Notes under the pieces: generated by a model | What the model was told of the DNA's origin: nothing | Databases searched by the model: none | Seen by the model: only the letters and a program-made list of their open reading frames with translations | Program-made: the position numbers and the translations under genes | Source of the DNA: a virus | Reading direction: 5' to 3' (one strand) | Length of the DNA: 64,000 nt | IMG/VR virus record: IMGVR_UViG_3300027704_003324 | Span: 62,001 to 126,000 of that record | In this document: piece by piece, positions 8,119 to 16,858 of the stretch | How the letters are laid out: each line of letters starts with the position of its first letter | Numbering within the stretch: the stretch's first letter is position 1

Positions 8119-8652
8119 TTAAACTACAAACTCATCTAATAGAAATAAGTAATTTTTTATTCCACTGACTTTATTATCTGCTGCTTTTATAGCTTTAATA
8201 TGTCTAGTTATAGCTCCGTAATATGTAATTCCACCAAACTTTGTATCCTCTGCTGGACCTTCTAGCCACCAGTTTAACTTAATAGTAGTATAGGATGGGT
8301 AGTTGGCTGCTTTAGTATGTTCTTTACTGTCCACTTCTACTATTTTACCACTTCTATTATCTTTTACAAAGTACCTAGTAAACTCTTTAGCAATATAGTC
8401 TTTTTTTGTTGGGGATACAACTGTTCCTATAGGTTTAGGTTCTTCTGATGTAGTGTTAAGGCTATTAAGATGTTCACTTTCAAATATTAATTCCTTTTTA
8501 ACATTAACTGGGTCGGTTCCTTCAAATAATTGTTTTTTAAAGGTAATAATGTACTGTCCATTGAAAGGTTTTAAAGTATCTTTATACAAGATAGCTTCAG
8601 ATCCTCCAGATGCTGTAAATGGTCCTTTATATTTTGATTTTGGTAAATACAT
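8119..8652 (-). CDS. Hypothetical virion-associated protein (177 aa)
   Basis: I do not recognise this protein. It starts with a basic N-terminus (Y-L-P-K-S-K-Y-K-G-P), is rich in Lys and Thr/Ser, and has alternating hydrophobic residues suggesting a beta-rich fold. It has no signal peptide or membrane segment. Its ATG shares a base with the stop codon of the 721-residue baseplate/hub protein (TAATG), so it is translationally coupled to it. It is the last gene of the tail block before the replication block. A baseplate or tail-hub accessory role is likely from context alone. Confidence 0.75.
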   Translation of the reverse strand: MYLPKSKYKGPFTASGGSEAILYKDTLKPFNGQYIITFKKQLFEGTDPVNVKKELIFESEHLNSLNTTSEEPKPIGTVVSPTKKDYIAKEFTRYFVKDNRSGKIVEVDSKEHTKAANYPSYTTIKLNWWLEGPAEDTKFGGITYYGAITRHIKAIKAADNKVSGIKNYLFLLDEFVV

Positions 8653-10817
8653 TAAAATTTGCCTTTTAGTACTATTGCTTGCCCTTCAATAGTTGTTATC
8701 CATTCAGTACCTATCTCATGTGAAATGTTTCCTATTCTAAATCCTACTTTAATTTTACCAAGGTACCAAGTTTCAGGTAAAAATTCTCTAGGAATAGTAA
8801 AATATTCAAGCATTTTTAAACCTGATATTCCTTTCATAGAAACTGTTAGTTTTCCTCCTACTGGTCCTCTCATACCGGTTTCACTTAGAGCTGCATCAGC
8901 ATCATTTATTTGCTTTTGTATTAAGCTAGTAAATTGAGAGGTAGTAGACGCTACAGCTTCGCTTGGGTAATGTCCTCCTGCATAGGCTTTTTCTAACGTT
9001 ACTAATGGATCTTCTTCCTCTTCTGGTGCATCTTCTTTTTTATCATTAGATACAGTAGCTTTTTTAGGGCCTTTCCATTTATGAGTTAATCCTTTATTAA
9101 AAGCAGATAGTCCAACTTGGGTGCTATTTGCAGCATCACCATCGTTAGCAATTGTTCCTGCTGTAATTAAGTTAATAAGATTCGCATTTAATTCGCTATT
9201 AATAGAAAAAGATTTCACTGTACTACCTAAACCCTGTGGTTGTATAAGTTGTATATCGTCTACATTCTGGTCTATTGATGCAGGAGTGTTAGTATCTACT
9301 AATCTGGATGGGCCTTCGTCAGATTTTAAGTTTGGGTCGAGCATTATACTAATATCGTTTACATACCCTAATGATCTTCCGATTTCTCTATTAATTTTAG
9401 TTAAAAAAGAACCCAAAGTACCAAAATCTGGATTTGTATTAAGTTTAAGTTCGCTTTCATATAAGTCTTTTACCCATCCTACTCGAATTAGTAACTCTAA
9501 TATATCACCTTGTTGATTTGACGGCCCACCTTTACTAGCTGCTGTTGTATCTATTATTCCATCGCTTTCAGTAACTCCACCGATCAAACAAATTGCAGGA
9601 TCATAGCTAAAATGGTCTGGGTATGTAGCGTATAGTTGCTGGTCTGGTGCTAAACCAAAAGAAGTATCTCCTTTACCTGCGTCTTCTCCTCCTTGTCTTG
9701 CTACAAATTGTAGGTTAATCAGGCCTAATAGGTGTTTATATTTTATATAACTAAATTGTCTGTTATCTCTTGATCTAAACCTAATTTGGTACATATCCAT
9801 CTCACCTGCATTCTCTTCTAAAGCATCAAACATATCTTTAGACTTTAATTTTGCTTCGAACTTAGCTTTATCAATGGTTTCAAGTTGTGGTTTTGATCTA
9901 TTTCTTTGAGGTGTTGAAGCTTTAATTGCTGCTTTATCTACAGCATCTAGAATTTCATAGAATTGACCATAGTTACTTTTAAATTTTTCTGCTTCATCTT
10001 TTTCTTCAGCTGTTATTGTCTCTGGTGGAGCCATTAACTGTTGCACTGCTAAGGATACACTTCCTTTACCCATTACTCTTACGTTAATATTGTAAGAAGA
10101 AGCTTCGTATTTCCAACTGTAGTTTGTTATAGTCCCCATCAAGTAGTCATAATTAAATCCAGAATCTTCTCTTAATTGGGAAGCCTCTTCTTTAATTTTG
10201 TATACACTGTTAGAAGTATCTGTTGATTGTTCATCAGTGGTACCCTCTGAAACTAAGTTTAATTTTGTATCAAATTTACCGGCTTTATTAATCTTCATTC
10301 CATGTCCCCATTCTATAAGCAATTGGAAACCTGGTCTACTAAAGTATTTTTCTAAGTAGTCAAATTGAGCTTTATTAAAACATTTAATGTCAAACTCTCC
10401 TGTTAATATAGCACCTGGTACTGCTCCTCCAAATTGAGAAATATTTAAATTATGTACCATAGGTGTTGGAGTAATACCGTACTTAGCATCATCTACTGTA
10501 TAAAGTGAATAGTGGTCAGTAAATAGTTTAGCTTCTGCATCGATACCTTGTCTATGACCTTGAAATTCGTCTGATGCTCCTCCAGACCCTAAAGTTATTT
10601 TAGTACACCCGTCTGTTTCTGACACTACTCCTGAGGTAATTCTAAAGTAAGGCGAGCTTCCATGAATCAGAGATTGTCTATCATTAGGATCAAGCTCACT
10701 TGGAGCATTTTCAGTAGAATTAGACATTACTGCCTCTCTATATTTTATTTGTTTTATTACCTCTTCATCTATGGTACTTCTACCTGGAACAGATGGTGTA
10801 GTGAATGCTTTTGACAT
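8652..10817 (-). CDS. Baseplate hub/structural protein
   Basis: A 721-residue protein in the baseplate cluster. Near residues 125-165 it has an I-S-Q-F-G-G-A-V-P segment followed by aromatic-rich F-D-Y-L-E-K-Y and L-L-I-E-W-G-H-G. The C-terminal 50 residues (K-V-G-F-R-I-G-N-I-S-H-E-I and W-I-T-T-I-E-G) resemble the C-terminal end of tail-hub proteins, where a beta-strand of the form N-x-S-H precedes a W-x-T-x-I strand. The middle contains an acidic, low-complexity stretch (E-D-A-P-E-E-E-E). It lies next to the gp53-like LysM protein and the tape-measure cluster. A central hub role (gp27-like) is an inference. No lysozyme domain of the gp5 type is visible. Confidence 0.6.
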   Translation of the reverse strand: MSKAFTTPSVPGRSTIDEEVIKQIKYREAVMSNSTENAPSELDPNDRQSLIHGSSPYFRITSGVVSETDGCTKITLGSGGASDEFQGHRQGIDAEAKLFTDHYSLYTVDDAKYGITPTPMVHNLNISQFGGAVPGAILTGEFDIKCFNKAQFDYLEKYFSRPGFQLLIEWGHGMKINKAGKFDTKLNLVSEGTTDEQSTDTSNSVYKIKEEASQLREDSGFNYDYLMGTITNYSWKYEASSYNINVRVMGKGSVSLAVQQLMAPPETITAEEKDEAEKFKSNYGQFYEILDAVDKAAIKASTPQRNRSKPQLETIDKAKFEAKLKSKDMFDALEENAGEMDMYQIRFRSRDNRQFSYIKYKHLLGLINLQFVARQGGEDAGKGDTSFGLAPDQQLYATYPDHFSYDPAICLIGGVTESDGIIDTTAASKGGPSNQQGDILELLIRVGWVKDLYESELKLNTNPDFGTLGSFLTKINREIGRSLGYVNDISIMLDPNLKSDEGPSRLVDTNTPASIDQNVDDIQLIQPQGLGSTVKSFSINSELNANLINLITAGTIANDGDAANSTQVGLSAFNKGLTHKWKGPKKATVSNDKKEDAPEEEEDPLVTLEKAYAGGHYPSEAVASTTSQFTSLIQKQINDADAALSETGMRGPVGGKLTVSMKGISGLKMLEYFTIPREFLPETWYLGKIKVGFRIGNISHEIGTEWITTIEGQAIVLKGKF

Positions 10818-10823
10818 AACCGT

Positions 10824-11129
10824 TTATCTTTTTTTATTTAGAGACTCATATAATCCTACTATCTTTGATGGTGAACCTGGTATTCTAATCTGTATTCCTG
10901 GTGTAATTACTAATGAGTCTGAGTTTGCTGTTGGATTAGCTGTAGCTATTATCCACCATAATGATAAATCTTTATAGTATTGTTGTGCTAAAGTATCGTA
11001 TCTATCTCCAACAGTAGTAATAACATATATATCATCTTCGGATTCTGGAATATCAGGATATATAGCATTCTGAATGTATCTTCTTCCTTCTATTGTTTTT
11101 TCCTTCCCTATTGTGGTATATCTATTCAT
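10824..11129 (-). CDS. gp53-like baseplate wedge protein with LysM-type fold
   Basis: This 101-residue protein contains a LysM-like unit (V-G-D-R-Y-D-T-L-A-Q-Q-Y-Y followed by L-W-W-I-I-A-T-A-N-P, then I-T-P-G-I-Q-I-R-I-P). That is the signature of phage tail LysM proteins such as T4 gp53 and gpX. In T4, gp53 joins the baseplate wedges around the hub. It lies between the hub-like protein (six bases downstream) and the 411-residue tail protein (two bases upstream), which fits a baseplate assembly operon. Confidence 0.75.
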   Translation of the reverse strand: MNRYTTIGKEKTIEGRRYIQNAIYPDIPESEDDIYVITTVGDRYDTLAQQYYKDLSLWWIIATANPTANSDSLVITPGIQIRIPGSPSKIVGLYESLNKKR

Positions 11130-11131
11130 TA

Positions 11132-12367
11132 TTACTGTAGATTAGAACCTATAAATCTTTGATCTCCTGTTTGTGGAGCAAATTCATGTATTAATGTTGC
11201 AGATACACTTACATCTAGAACATGAGGCAGTATACGTACATCTTCTTCTTTATCTTTACCGGCTTGTATTTCCCATGGGTAATCTTGTTGCCAGCTAAAT
11301 TGTACACTATTAATTAGTGCTGTTTGTTTATGCAAATAATCTCCTATAGTTAATCTAACTATTGTACCTCTCATATGAACTCCTGTTACAGAGTCGTTAA
11401 ACATATCACGACGTTCATCATCTTTAGTTGCAAACCTTAAATCTTGATATGTAGGTGCTGTAGCACCGGCTAAAAATTGTAGCTTTTCATACATCGGTAA
11501 TAACTCTGCTCTATGTAATGCTGCGCATTTAAAGCTGAAGTTAGATGATCTTTGGAAACCTCCATATTGGTATACTGATTCTGCTCTACCTGGGATAGTA
11601 GTTGGGTTCCAGCTTGCGTTATAAGAGTCGTCAAAGTTATCTAAGAAAGCATGAAATCTCATATAATTGTGACTTCCCTCTCCATCATACCCTATCGTCT
11701 GTATAACGAAAGGAATCATTTGATCGTCAAACTCTGTTGGTTCATCCTTTATAACTCCTTCCATGCCTACAGATGTACCTTCTGCAGTACCTGCTCTATA
11801 GTCTATGTAGGAACCTAATTTGTCCTCTACCTTAGCTAATTTTAATTTTTCAGCTTTTCTGATTCTACCTGATTTACCAGAGAATTTATGAACATCTAGA
11901 TCTCCTTTTCTAATCGACTTATCAAGAGCCCTTACTTCGTAACTCCTAAAGTCTTCTCCTTTTATCTCTTTAAGTCCTTTGTTAAGGTGTACCCCTAATC
12001 CATTAACTGCTGTTTGACCAATATTTGTTACAGCAGACGCTAATATATCTAATGCAGGTTGTAACACTAACTTAAACATAGAGCTATCCGTTGCAAAAGA
12101 TTCTTTTGATTGATTAGCTTGTATTAGTGCTCCAATTGCTTGTTTAGCTGCGAACTCTAGACCTGGACGTGCTACTACTAGCTTTGCCATTCTAACGATA
12201 TCGTCAAGTCTTTTTGATAGTAAGATACCTTGAACATCGAAAGTAGAATTTCTACCTCCTTTGCCTATCTTCTTAACAATCGCTGGCTTTGGCTTCGGAT
12301 TTGAATCCGATTTAAAGTCATTGAATTTAAGACTAGTTAAGTCTGATGTTAGGTCTCTTAATCCCAT
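11132..12367 (-). CDS. Baseplate/tail-tube initiator-like structural protein
   Basis: A 411-residue protein. Its central part has G-R-A-E-S-V-Y-Q-Y-G-G-F-Q-R and then F-K-C-A-A-L-H-R-A-E-L-L-P-M-Y-E-K-L-x-F-L-A-G, a pattern I associate with tail-tube initiation proteins at the top of the baseplate (gp48/gp54-type) in T4-like phages. The C-terminal half is beta-rich (W-Q-Q-D-Y-P-W-E-I, V-S-V-S-A-T-L-I-H-E-F). The N-terminal 170 residues are lysine-rich and helical. It lies two bases before the gp53-like gene and after the tape-measure gene, where a tube initiator would be expected. The specific gp number is uncertain. Confidence 0.55.
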   Translation of the reverse strand: MGLRDLTSDLTSLKFNDFKSDSNPKPKPAIVKKIGKGGRNSTFDVQGILLSKRLDDIVRMAKLVVARPGLEFAAKQAIGALIQANQSKESFATDSSMFKLVLQPALDILASAVTNIGQTAVNGLGVHLNKGLKEIKGEDFRSYEVRALDKSIRKGDLDVHKFSGKSGRIRKAEKLKLAKVEDKLGSYIDYRAGTAEGTSVGMEGVIKDEPTEFDDQMIPFVIQTIGYDGEGSHNYMRFHAFLDNFDDSYNASWNPTTIPGRAESVYQYGGFQRSSNFSFKCAALHRAELLPMYEKLQFLAGATAPTYQDLRFATKDDERRDMFNDSVTGVHMRGTIVRLTIGDYLHKQTALINSVQFSWQQDYPWEIQAGKDKEEDVRILPHVLDVSVSATLIHEFAPQTGDQRFIGSNLQ

Positions 12368-12370
12368 TTA

Positions 12371-12559
12371 TTATGCTGGTGCGTTATCTGAGTACTTTGC
12401 TGGAGTTGCTCCGTCTAAGTCTAATTCTGATGCTCCTGTTGCGATAGTCTGTCCATCTGCATGAGTTGTTGATTCTGGTAATGCTCCGCCAAATAACGCA
12501 GGTGTTTCTCCGCCAAGGCTTAAGTCTTTTTTAGTTGCTAGTAAATCTAATAATCCCAT
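12371..12559 (-). CDS. Small hypothetical protein between tape measure and baseplate genes (62 aa)
   Basis: A short 62-residue acidic protein starting M-G-L-L-D-L-L, rich in Gly, Ala and Thr. Function unknown. Reality is supported by the TATTTATA motif 28 bases upstream of the ATG, by its tight fit between the tape measure (45-base gap) and the 411-residue protein (3-base gap), and by the similarity of its first residues to those of two other small or tail proteins here (M-G-L-R-D-L at 12367, M-G-L-I-T-K at 48753). It may be a minor virion component. Confidence 0.7.
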   Translation of the reverse strand: MGLLDLLATKKDLSLGGETPALFGGALPESTTHADGQTIATGASELDLDGATPAKYSDNAPA

Positions 12560-12586
12560 AGTTTTAGTTTTAGTTGTTTAATTTAT

Positions 12587-12594
12587 TATAAATA
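12587..12594 (-). promoter_or_regulatory. TATTTATA candidate late promoter
   Basis: Coding-strand C-C-TATTTATA 28 bases before the 62-aa gene, which leads into the baseplate genes. Confidence 0.45.
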
Positions 12595-12604
12595 GGTCCG
12601 TATT

Positions 12605-15600
12605 TTAGGCCTGATTAAGGTATTTCCCCATTTCAAATCCACTTAACTTAATAATAGGTTTGTCTGGGTTGTTGATTTTATGTAAAGTAACAGTGTTAAG
12701 TAGTTTCAATTCCTTAGACAACTTATTAACTGTTTGTTGTAGTACTACTGTTTGTTTTTTTGATTCTTTTATTTGTTCACCTTCTCGATCCACTGAGTCT
12801 AGTGTTGACTTAAATTCTTTAATTTGATTATCAGCACCTAAAGCAATAGATTTTTGCATTATCATTGCACTAGTCTGACCAGATTTAGCAAGCATCTGTG
12901 CTTGTTTGTCTGTCATAGTGAACTGCTTCATTTTCTCTGCAGCTTTCTTTAATCTTACAAGTTCTTTTTCTGCTGCGGTAGTTTCTTTTTTACCTGCATC
13001 TTTAGATTTATCATCTCCAGAACCAGATAACCAGCTCCAACCTTTCTTAAAGAAGCTTTTAGCTTTACTAGCTAAACCTCCAGTTACTGCGTCAAGACCT
13101 GCTGTTAAATACTCACCTCCTTCAGATATTTTATCTCCTATAGAAGAAGCAATAGCTTTTACACCACTAACTGCTGCTGAAGCTCCTTCAGTAAGTTTAT
13201 CTTTAAAGAAGCCTCCTACTGCTGCTAATCCTTTACCTGTATCTTTAAGACGGTCAAACATAAAGCCGCCTACTTTACCTAATGCTTCTTTAGTACCCTC
13301 CCAAGCAGTACTTGCAAAGCCTGTAATAGACTCCGCTACTGCAGTTCCTACTTGTTTTGCTTTTTCCCATGCTCCTTTAGCTCCATCGGCTATTTTTTGT
13401 CCAAATTCTGCTACTCCTTGTCTTAGTTTAGAGTTAGGGTCTGAGAATACTTTAAATCCTTCTGCTGCAGTACCTATTAATCCACCTACGGCTGCTCCAA
13501 CTGCTGTACCTATACCAGGTATTATTGAACCAATTGCTGCTCCAACTCCTGCTCCTCTAGCTCCTGCGGCTGCAATACCCATTGCTTCATCTCCTGCACT
13601 ACCTTCTTTTATTCCGACCATGCTACTTAGCATTGATCCTTTATTTGCATTTCCGGTTAAAGCTCCAAGTATACCACCTTCGGTAGCACCCATATCTTCT
13701 CTAATACCAGCTGTTTTCTTTTCTTCTGATGTTTTTCCGGCTACTTGACTAGCTCCAGTAAAAGCACCCATGGCAAGTTCTAAAGGAGCTAATAATTTTC
13801 CTCCTATACCTTTTAAAGCAGGTCCAACGAATTTACCTACTCCTCCTAAGGATGTAGCTATTTTTGGTCCAACACCAGTAAATACTTTTGTTAATCCTCC
13901 TCCAGTTTTAGTAATACCGCTAAATACTTTCGAAAGCATATTAGATTTACTACCCAAATTCTTGAATACTTGACCGGCAAAAGATTGATTTTTACCCATC
14001 ATGGCAGCAACATTTCTCAGTTGCTTACCAACTATAGTAGATTTTCCACCAAATACTTTTGATAAACCTTTAAAGCCTTTTAGCCATTTAGGGCTTTTAG
14101 TACTTAGTTTCATTACATCGCCCAATCCGCTGCTTTTCCCACCTGTAGTGTGTAGAGGGTTAAGTGAACTACTACCTTTTTTACCGAAAAGCATATCCTT
14201 TATGCCGGATGCTGCTTTAATTGCTATTGTTGCACCTCCTGCTGCTATTGCGAGAGAGCCTAATAGTTTACCCATTAGAGAGCCACTAATAGCTTTATCG
14301 TCAAAGATGTTTGTAAACCCTTCTTTAATACCTGTCCATACTTTGGTAAAGAGGTTTTTCATACCATCGATAAACCCATCTTTTTTAAATCCATTAAGAA
14401 TATCCATAGCAAAGCTTCCAGCTCCAAGAGCCATGTTCTCTTTAAACTTAGCCATTGCATCTGATAAGCCAGTCATTTTAGATATTGATTTATCTATTCC
14501 TGCTTGTAGTTCGGCATCTGATTTCTTTGCGTTTGCTGCATTCTTTGCTGCAGTTTCACCTGATTCAGCGGTCATGGTTTTTAAAGCATCACCTGAATCT
14601 CTAGCTTTTATGTATTGGTCTCTGGTTAATCCAATAGATTTAGCAAAGGCATCTTGAGCCATTACATTATCTCCAATTGAATCTTTATTTTCAGAAACTA
14701 ATCTGTTTATCTCAGCTGCTTGACTTGCAACATCTCCATTTGCTGCTGCTGCTCTAAGCTTATCTAAGTTTAATTCTTTTCCAAGCATTAACTCTGCTTC
14801 CATTTCTTTAGCAAGAGATGATTCAAAGTCTAATGTACTTTCTGCTGCAGATGCTATATCGTCCATTTCTAGACCTAACATTCTGGCTTGAGTAGCTGCT
14901 TGTATTAATGCGTTTTTGTTCTTACCTATATTGGCTAATACTGAGTCTGATGCATTAGCTATTCCTTCGTATATTACTTTACTAGATATTGCTACTTTGT
15001 TATTGGCATTGAATCTTTCAGTACCTACTGCAATACTATCTACAAAATCTTTATAATTATTACCGGTTTTAGCAGAAATGATCTGAAGTTTAGATGCATC
15101 TCCTGCTGCTACTCCGAATTTTTTAGTTAACTTACCGAATGAAAGTACATTTTCTCTTGTCTGTACAAGGCTCATTCCTAAGCCGTTATTCATTTCACCT
15201 ATCAGAGCGGCTGCTTCTTGTAAAGGTATCTTAAGTTTGCTTGCTGCTGCAGTTACAGCTCCCATTTGGGATGCTGCACTTAATGATGTTGCTCCTAAAC
15301 TTTTCTGTACTGCTGCTGCTGCATCAGACATTTTAAAGATACCATCAACTGCTAATTTTACAAAAGCAGTTAATGACGCTACTGCTATTGCCTGTATTGA
15401 ACCAGCTAAAGCTTTATACCTAGCTTTAGTTTTACTGATTCCTTTTGCTACAGCGTCTTGGTATGCTTTATTTGCACTTGTTAATTGTCCAAATATTGCT
15501 CCTACTGCATCTCCAAGTATAGGTATTCCACCCATTACTTTAGAGATATTCTCTATTGATCGAAGAAAGCCTCCTCCAGCTTCATCAATCTTTTTCATCT

Positions 15601-16531
15601 CAGCTTGAAGAGCTTCTGCTGAATTTACTTGTCCGTCTATCTCCTCTTTTGCAATCTTGTGTAAACCTACTAAGTCTTTAACAGCGTTTTCCTGAGCTAC
15701 TAATGTTGTGAGTGTTTGAGAAGCAGCTTCTTGTACAATACCTGCTTTATCTGCTTCTTGTTGTTTTTCTTTTGTTTTCTTTATTGCAAGCTCTACCTCT
15801 TTCTCCATGCTCGCCACCATATTGGTGTTTTGAGCCATTTGAGCGTTTTGGAGGTCTATTAAGGCTTCTGCTTCTTCAACCCCTTTTTGTGCTTGTTTAA
15901 TTCGATCATCTTGATGATCAAGTCCTTTCTTTTGTAATTCTTCAAGTTTTATACTTGCTGAAATAGCTGCGTCATTAGATCCTGCTAATTTAGCATATAT
16001 TTTAGCATTTTCTTCTCCTAATTGTTTTGCATTTGCTGCAAGTCCTGCTGAAGCATCAGATTCCTGTTGTTTTAGTTCAACTAGTTCTTTAGCTATTTGC
16101 TTTGATTCTGCTGAAAGTCTAGTGTTGGTTTCTGCTGCGATTAGAGAAGCTGCTGTGATGTTTTCTCCTTCTTCTTGTAATGCTAGTAGTTGGGCAGCAA
16201 TAGCTGCTTGTTCAGACTGTATACCTAATACTTTTCTTTCAAAGGACGCTCTTTCTTTGGTACTAGATAGATGGTTAGTGGTAAGGCCACTTAATTCTTT
16301 AGCAAAGTCTGTGTTCTTTTTATAGCTTTTGGCTAATGATTCAGCAAATCCGGTTAAAGATTGAGAACTTTTAACTCCTTCTTTACTAAACTCACCAATA
16401 TCCTTAAAAGCAGCTGCAACTCCTCTAAGTTTTGCTTCTACTTTTGCAGCTTCTAAGTTAATTTGCTTTAATTCAGCAACTCTTTCTTTTGAAGCTCCTT
16501 CGTTTCCTTTATTTGGTTGAGTCTCAGCCAT
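12605..16531 (-). CDS. Tail tape-measure protein
   Basis: At 1308 residues this has the features of a tape measure. The N-terminal 300 residues are long coiled-coil helix rich in Lys, Glu, Gln and Ala. Hydrophobic glycine/alanine segments follow (near the P-I-L-G-D-A-V-G-A-I-F region, S-L-A-I-A-A-G-G-A-T-I-A-I, and I-I-P-G-I-G-T-A-V-G-A-A-V-G-G-L-I). The C-terminus is again helical and lysine-rich. It lies after two small tail-assembly genes and before baseplate genes, the usual position. Scaled by the T4 ratio (590-residue gp29 for a tail of about 100 nm), it predicts a tail of roughly 200 nm; this is an estimate. A TATTTATA motif lies 19 bases upstream of the start. Confidence 0.9.
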   Translation of the reverse strand: MAETQPNKGNEGASKERVAELKQINLEAAKVEAKLRGVAAAFKDIGEFSKEGVKSSQSLTGFAESLAKSYKKNTDFAKELSGLTTNHLSSTKERASFERKVLGIQSEQAAIAAQLLALQEEGENITAASLIAAETNTRLSAESKQIAKELVELKQQESDASAGLAANAKQLGEENAKIYAKLAGSNDAAISASIKLEELQKKGLDHQDDRIKQAQKGVEEAEALIDLQNAQMAQNTNMVASMEKEVELAIKKTKEKQQEADKAGIVQEAASQTLTTLVAQENAVKDLVGLHKIAKEEIDGQVNSAEALQAEMKKIDEAGGGFLRSIENISKVMGGIPILGDAVGAIFGQLTSANKAYQDAVAKGISKTKARYKALAGSIQAIAVASLTAFVKLAVDGIFKMSDAAAAVQKSLGATSLSAASQMGAVTAAASKLKIPLQEAAALIGEMNNGLGMSLVQTRENVLSFGKLTKKFGVAAGDASKLQIISAKTGNNYKDFVDSIAVGTERFNANNKVAISSKVIYEGIANASDSVLANIGKNKNALIQAATQARMLGLEMDDIASAAESTLDFESSLAKEMEAELMLGKELNLDKLRAAAANGDVASQAAEINRLVSENKDSIGDNVMAQDAFAKSIGLTRDQYIKARDSGDALKTMTAESGETAAKNAANAKKSDAELQAGIDKSISKMTGLSDAMAKFKENMALGAGSFAMDILNGFKKDGFIDGMKNLFTKVWTGIKEGFTNIFDDKAISGSLMGKLLGSLAIAAGGATIAIKAASGIKDMLFGKKGSSSLNPLHTTGGKSSGLGDVMKLSTKSPKWLKGFKGLSKVFGGKSTIVGKQLRNVAAMMGKNQSFAGQVFKNLGSKSNMLSKVFSGITKTGGGLTKVFTGVGPKIATSLGGVGKFVGPALKGIGGKLLAPLELAMGAFTGASQVAGKTSEEKKTAGIREDMGATEGGILGALTGNANKGSMLSSMVGIKEGSAGDEAMGIAAAGARGAGVGAAIGSIIPGIGTAVGAAVGGLIGTAAEGFKVFSDPNSKLRQGVAEFGQKIADGAKGAWEKAKQVGTAVAESITGFASTAWEGTKEALGKVGGFMFDRLKDTGKGLAAVGGFFKDKLTEGASAAVSGVKAIASSIGDKISEGGEYLTAGLDAVTGGLASKAKSFFKKGWSWLSGSGDDKSKDAGKKETTAAEKELVRLKKAAEKMKQFTMTDKQAQMLAKSGQTSAMIMQKSIALGADNQIKEFKSTLDSVDREGEQIKESKKQTVVLQQTVNKLSKELKLLNTVTLHKINNPDKPIIKLSGFEMGKYLNQA

Positions 16532-16549
16532 TTATTACTTTACGTTTAG

Positions 16550-16557
16550 TATAAATA
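16550..16557 (-). promoter_or_regulatory. TATTTATA candidate late promoter
   Basis: Coding-strand A-C-TATTTATA-C-T-A-A 19 bases before the tape-measure ATG. The sequence closely matches the copy upstream of the 1562-residue fibre gene. Confidence 0.5.
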
Positions 16558-16570
16558 GTAAAGGCTTCCA

Positions 16571-16858
16571 TTAGTTGGAAGCCGTAGTACTATAATCTGG
16601 AGATATATTAGGACCTTTAGGTCTGGTGCTTTGAGTAGGTTGAGCATCCTCTGCTGCTTCGTTCTTTTTTTCAAAATAATCATTAATATAATTGAACGTT
16701 AAACGTCTCAACCATATAGGCATATTATAAACTGTATGCCAGTCGTACCCACCTTTACTATGAAAACAAATTTCGTGTATCTGTCTAAATAAACTAGTCC
16801 TGTAGTCTCTTGCTTGACTAGGCGTCAGGCCAAAAAAAGTTGATCCCAATAGGGACAT
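16571..16858 (-). CDS. Small tail-assembly protein overlapping the gp26-like gene
   Basis: A 95-residue protein if the ATG at 16858 is used (104 residues from the ATG at 16885). I prefer 16858 because GGAGG lies six bases upstream, a perfect Shine-Dalgarno in a genome that mostly lacks them. The sequence has a helical core (Q-A-R-D-Y-R-T-S-L-F-R-Q-I-H-E-I-C-F-H-S-K) and an aromatic W-L-R-R-L-T-F-N-Y-I-N-D-Y-F segment, then a polar tail. It overlaps the gp26-like gene by 41 bases and precedes the tape measure, the place of tail-assembly chaperones. A T7 run in the overlap raises the possibility of a frameshift fusion. It is also plausibly a gp51-like baseplate assembly factor. Confidence 0.75.
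   Translation of the reverse strand: MSLLGSTFFGLTPSQARDYRTSLFRQIHEICFHSKGGYDWHTVYNMPIWLRRLTFNYINDYFEKKNEAAEDAQPTQSTRPKGPNISPDYSTTASN

Noticed and set aside
12906-13748. A 280-codon open frame on the plus strand opposite the tape-measure gene
   Set aside because: It is a shadow of the Ala/Ser-rich tape-measure frame. It is Pro/Ser-rich with no start context, no motif and no neighbours on that strand. The same applies to plus-strand frames opposite the fibres, the scaffold and the hub gene.
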